DNA from: Streptomyces sp. NBC_01498
GTDB taxonomy: Bacteria; Actinomycetota; Actinomycetes; Streptomycetales; Streptomycetaceae
Length of the DNA stretch: 64,000 nt
Direction of reading: 5' to 3'
Assembly (NCBI RefSeq): GCF_036327775.1
Contig: NZ_CP109598.1
Location: 6,863,501 to 6,927,500 of the forward strand
The first letter of the stretch is position 1, and each line of letters opens with the position of its first letter. Under the pieces are notes generated by a model. That model saw only the letters and a program-made list of their open reading frames with translations. It had not been told where the DNA came from and ran no database searches. Below are positions 61,873 through 64,000 of the stretch, one piece after another. A program made the position numbers and the translations under genes.

Positions 61873-63844
61873 AGACCGTGGACCCCTCGCTCGGCAGGTA
61901 TCCGCCGTGCACTCCGGCGGTGCTCTCCCGCCCGCGCAGGGCGCGCGCGATGCGGTCGATCACGTCCCGCCCGGCGACCGGGCCGAGTTCCGCGGCGGCG
62001 CGCTGCCGGGCGTGGTCGCGGACCAGCGGGTTGAACGTGTAGGTGGGGCCGCCCGACACCTCGTCCGGGGCGACCGCCAGCAGATGCAGGTTGACCAGGG
62101 CGTCCAGCAGCCGCTGGGTGTCGTCGCCGGGCCGGTCGGAGACGGCGGAGACCATCCACTCGGGGACGTACTCCAGGTCGCACAGGCTGAGCCGGAGCCA
62201 CAGCCGGTACCCGGCAGGCGGCAGCTGGTCGAGGGAGGACGCGAGCCGCGCTCCCATGTCCAGGCAGCCGATGGAGAGTTCGGCGATACGATTCTGCTGG
62301 GTCGACAGGCGGTCGGTGAAGCTGCGCAACGTGCAGCGGGGGCGGGCCCGCAGCCGGGCTCCGGCGGCCCGGATGGCCAGCGGCAGATGACCGCAGAGCC
62401 GGGCGATCCGCCGGGCGCTGTCCACCTCGGCGAAGACCCGTTCCACGCCCACCAGGGAGGCGAGCAGATCCAGTGCCTCGTCGGTGGGCAGCCCGTCGAC
62501 GCGGTACTCGGTCAGACCGGGGATCTTCAGCAGACTGGACCGGCCCGTGCACAGGACCGCGCTGTCGCCGCTCGGCAGCAGGGCCTCGTACCGTGTGCAC
62601 TCGGCCACGTCGTCGAGCACGATGAGCAGCCGCTTGGTGGCGGTGACGCTGCGGAACAGCGCGGCCCGTGCGGCGAGGCCCGCCGGGATGCGCTGTTCGG
62701 GCACCCCGAGCGCGTCGAGGAACCCGTGCAGCACCTCCTGCGGGGGTGCCGGGTCGGTCTGCCCGCGCAGGTCGGCGTAGAGCCGGCCGTCCGGGAAGTG
62801 CTGTTGCAGGCTGTGCCCGGCGTGGAGGGCGAGCGCGGTCTTGCCGGTGCCGCCGCACCCCGCCAGCGCCACCACACGGGGCCCGCTGTCCCCGCGCAGG
62901 TCCGAGGTGACGCGGTGGAGCAGCTCGCGCCGGCCGGTGAAGTCCTTGATCTGGGGTGGTAACTGGGCGGGCACCTTGGCGGGCGGCCAGGTCCGTTGCG
63001 GTACGGCGGGCGGTGGCGCGATCGGCTCGCCGGAGAGGATCTTCTGGTGCAGTTCCTGGAGTCCGGCGCCCGGCTCCAGGCCGAGATTGTTGATCTGGGT
63101 GAGACGGTTGTTGCGGTAGACGGTGAGCGCCTCCGCCCGGCGCTGGGACAGGTGCAGGGCGGTCATCAGCTGGGCGCACAGCCGCTCACGCATGGGGTAC
63201 TCGGCGACCAGCGGCTTGAGTTCGCTGATGAGTTCGGCGTGCCGGCCGAGGGTCAGGCCCACGTCGAGCCACTCCTCCAGAACTGAGAAGCGGCGTTCCT
63301 CCCAGTGGGCGGCCACCGCGTAGGTGAGCGGTCCCGAGAGGTCGGCGAGCGGCTGCCCGCGGAAGAGGGCCAGGGCGCTGCGGTACTCGGCGGTGGCCGG
63401 CTCCAGTTCGCCGACGGCCACCAGGTCCCGGGCCCGGCGTACCGCCTTCTCGAACGCGTGGGCGTCGAGGTCCTCGTCGTCGAGCCGGATCCGGTAGCCG
63501 CCCTGCTCGGTCTCGATGAGGTCGACCGGCGCGCCGGCCGCGGCGAAGGCGTTCCGCAGGCGCCAGACGCAGGTCTGGATCTGCTTGTCCGCGGTTGCGG
63601 GCGGCGCGGAGCGCCACACGGCGTCGATCAGTGAATTCACCGGGACGATTCGGTTGGTATGGAGCAGAAGGGCCGCCAGCACGGTCAGCTGGCGATTCCT
63701 CCCCAGGCGAATTGGCTTGCCGTGAATGATTACCTGTAATGGCCCGAGGATGCGAAAGAAGATTTCCCGGCCATTGTCGTCCAGTTCTTCTTGGGAGTGA
63801 CCTGTATTGAGAGATGAATATCCATTGTGGAGCGGCAAGATCAT
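61853..63844 (-). CDS. SARP-family regulator (BTAD, NB-ARC) of the right-hand cluster
   Basis: A 663-residue activator. The DNA-binding OmpR-type domain (FRILGPLQVIIHGKPIRLGRNRQLTVLAALL, about 28-110) is followed by BTAD (DLDAHAFEKAVRRARDLV... MRERLCAQLMTALHLSQRRAEALTVYR, 115-270) and an NB-ARC ATPase (FTGRRELLHRV, Walker A GCGGTGKTALALH, Walker B RLLIVLDDV) up to about 600; no TPR tail. ATG 63844 directly abuts GGGAGG, so TTG 63838 (better spacing) might be the true start. Its 3' end overlaps the M28 peptidase start, and it is the natural candidate regulator for the cassette at 54-59 kb. Upstream DNA is AT-rich and contains GTGCACAGTGCAC. Confidence 0.9.
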   Translation of the reverse strand: MILPLHNGYSSLNTGHSQEELDDNGREIFFRILGPLQVIIHGKPIRLGRNRQLTVLAALLLHTNRIVPVNSLIDAVWRSAPPATADKQIQTCVWRLRNAFAAAGAPVDLIETEQGGYRIRLDDEDLDAHAFEKAVRRARDLVAVGELEPATAEYRSALALFRGQPLADLSGPLTYAVAAHWEERRFSVLEEWLDVGLTLGRHAELISELKPLVAEYPMRERLCAQLMTALHLSQRRAEALTVYRNNRLTQINNLGLEPGAGLQELHQKILSGEPIAPPPAVPQRTWPPAKVPAQLPPQIKDFTGRRELLHRVTSDLRGDSGPRVVALAGCGGTGKTALALHAGHSLQQHFPDGRLYADLRGQTDPAPPQEVLHGFLDALGVPEQRIPAGLAARAALFRSVTATKRLLIVLDDVAECTRYEALLPSGDSAVLCTGRSSLLKIPGLTEYRVDGLPTDEALDLLASLVGVERVFAEVDSARRIARLCGHLPLAIRAAGARLRARPRCTLRSFTDRLSTQQNRIAELSIGCLDMGARLASSLDQLPPAGYRLWLRLSLCDLEYVPEWMVSAVSDRPGDDTQRLLDALVNLHLLAVAPDEVSGGPTYTFNPLVRDHARQRAAAELGPVAGRDVIDRIARALRGRESTAGVHGGYLPSEGSTVYGTQAV

Positions 63845-63985
63845 CCTCCCGGTGCCCGAAGCAATTTACGGCCAGCAGGGAATGCTAGGAGAGCATCGGG
63901 TGTCATGTCCATACCCAGGTTGGGCGGCGACAACGGATTTGGTCGGCTGATCTTTTCCTGTGCGGAGTTTCTTGCACTTCGCATT

Positions 63986-63998
63986 GTGCACAGTGCAC
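63986..63998. promoter_or_regulatory. GTGCACAGTGCAC repeat upstream of the SARP gene
   Basis: Two GTGCAC hexamers flank a single A, and each is itself palindromic, about 140 bases before the SARP start in an AT-rich stretch at the edge of the window. It may be an operator for the SARP gene or for a divergent gene outside the window. Confidence 0.35.
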
Positions 63999-64000
63999 GA

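Overview
The window is about 72% G+C, codon third positions are almost always G or C, and genes are dense with many GTG starts. Tat and lipoprotein signals, SARP regulators, secreted polysaccharidases, an NsdA-like regulator, a SpoIIE phosphatase and DUF6083 and DUF397 proteins all point to a Streptomyces or close relative. The sequence does not identify a species, and no rRNA, tRNA, CRISPR array or intact transposase gene was found.

Region 1 (1-8.6 kb) holds metabolic and transport genes: the end of a phytoene-dehydrogenase-like oxidoreductase, an MFS transporter, a secreted-type serine hydrolase, a CaCA-family cation/H+ antiporter, and a lone phenylacetate-CoA ligase with a PaaR-like operator. 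A six-unit 11-bp repeat follows, next to a decayed DUF397 gene and a 166-aa conserved protein.

Region 2 (8.7-25.8 kb) concerns glycans and sugar uptake. It has a GH95 alpha-L-fucosidase on an apparently leaderless message, a baeRF-family protein, a cell-wall amidase, and a divergent ROK regulator beside a tightly overlapping sugar ABC operon (ATPase, two permeases, binding lipoprotein, TIM-barrel epimerase). Downstream lies a ThuA/sugar-dehydrogenase/PKD/CBM protein. The first permease carries an apparent one-base frameshift near its start. Two oppositely oriented copies of a MITE-like element with GGGCCGTGTCCG-type ends lie at 12.5 and 22.3 kb.

Region 3 (25.8-48.2 kb) contains a phosphotransferase divergent from an NsdA-like regulator, a PAS-SpoIIE phosphatase, endonuclease I, a GH16 laminarinase and CBM13-GH18 chitinase pair with a chitin-promoter-like motif, small VOC, SRPBCC, AKR and PNPOx enzymes, and a large SARP-NB-ARC-TPR regulator that runs into five identical 79-bp tandem repeats. 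It also holds a compact set of ApbE, an FMN-binding protein and a ferric-reductase-like membrane flavoprotein, probably a flavinylated trans-membrane electron chain.

Region 4 (48.3-64 kb) looks like the edge of a specialised-metabolite cluster. It contains a UvrA-like self-resistance ATPase, an FAD monooxygenase with a membrane phosphoesterase, and a four-gene cassette: E1-alpha, acyl carrier protein, fused E1-beta/E2, and a KAS III-like enzyme with altered active-site residues. A DUF3558-like lipoprotein, a polytopic M28 peptidase and a SARP regulator complete it. The E1-alpha/ACP/E1-beta-E2 set matches the architecture used in naphthyridinomycin and quinocarcin biosynthesis to load a two-carbon hydroxyacyl unit from a ketose phosphate onto a carrier protein. 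This cassette, paired with the unusual KAS III, is the most promising system in the window.
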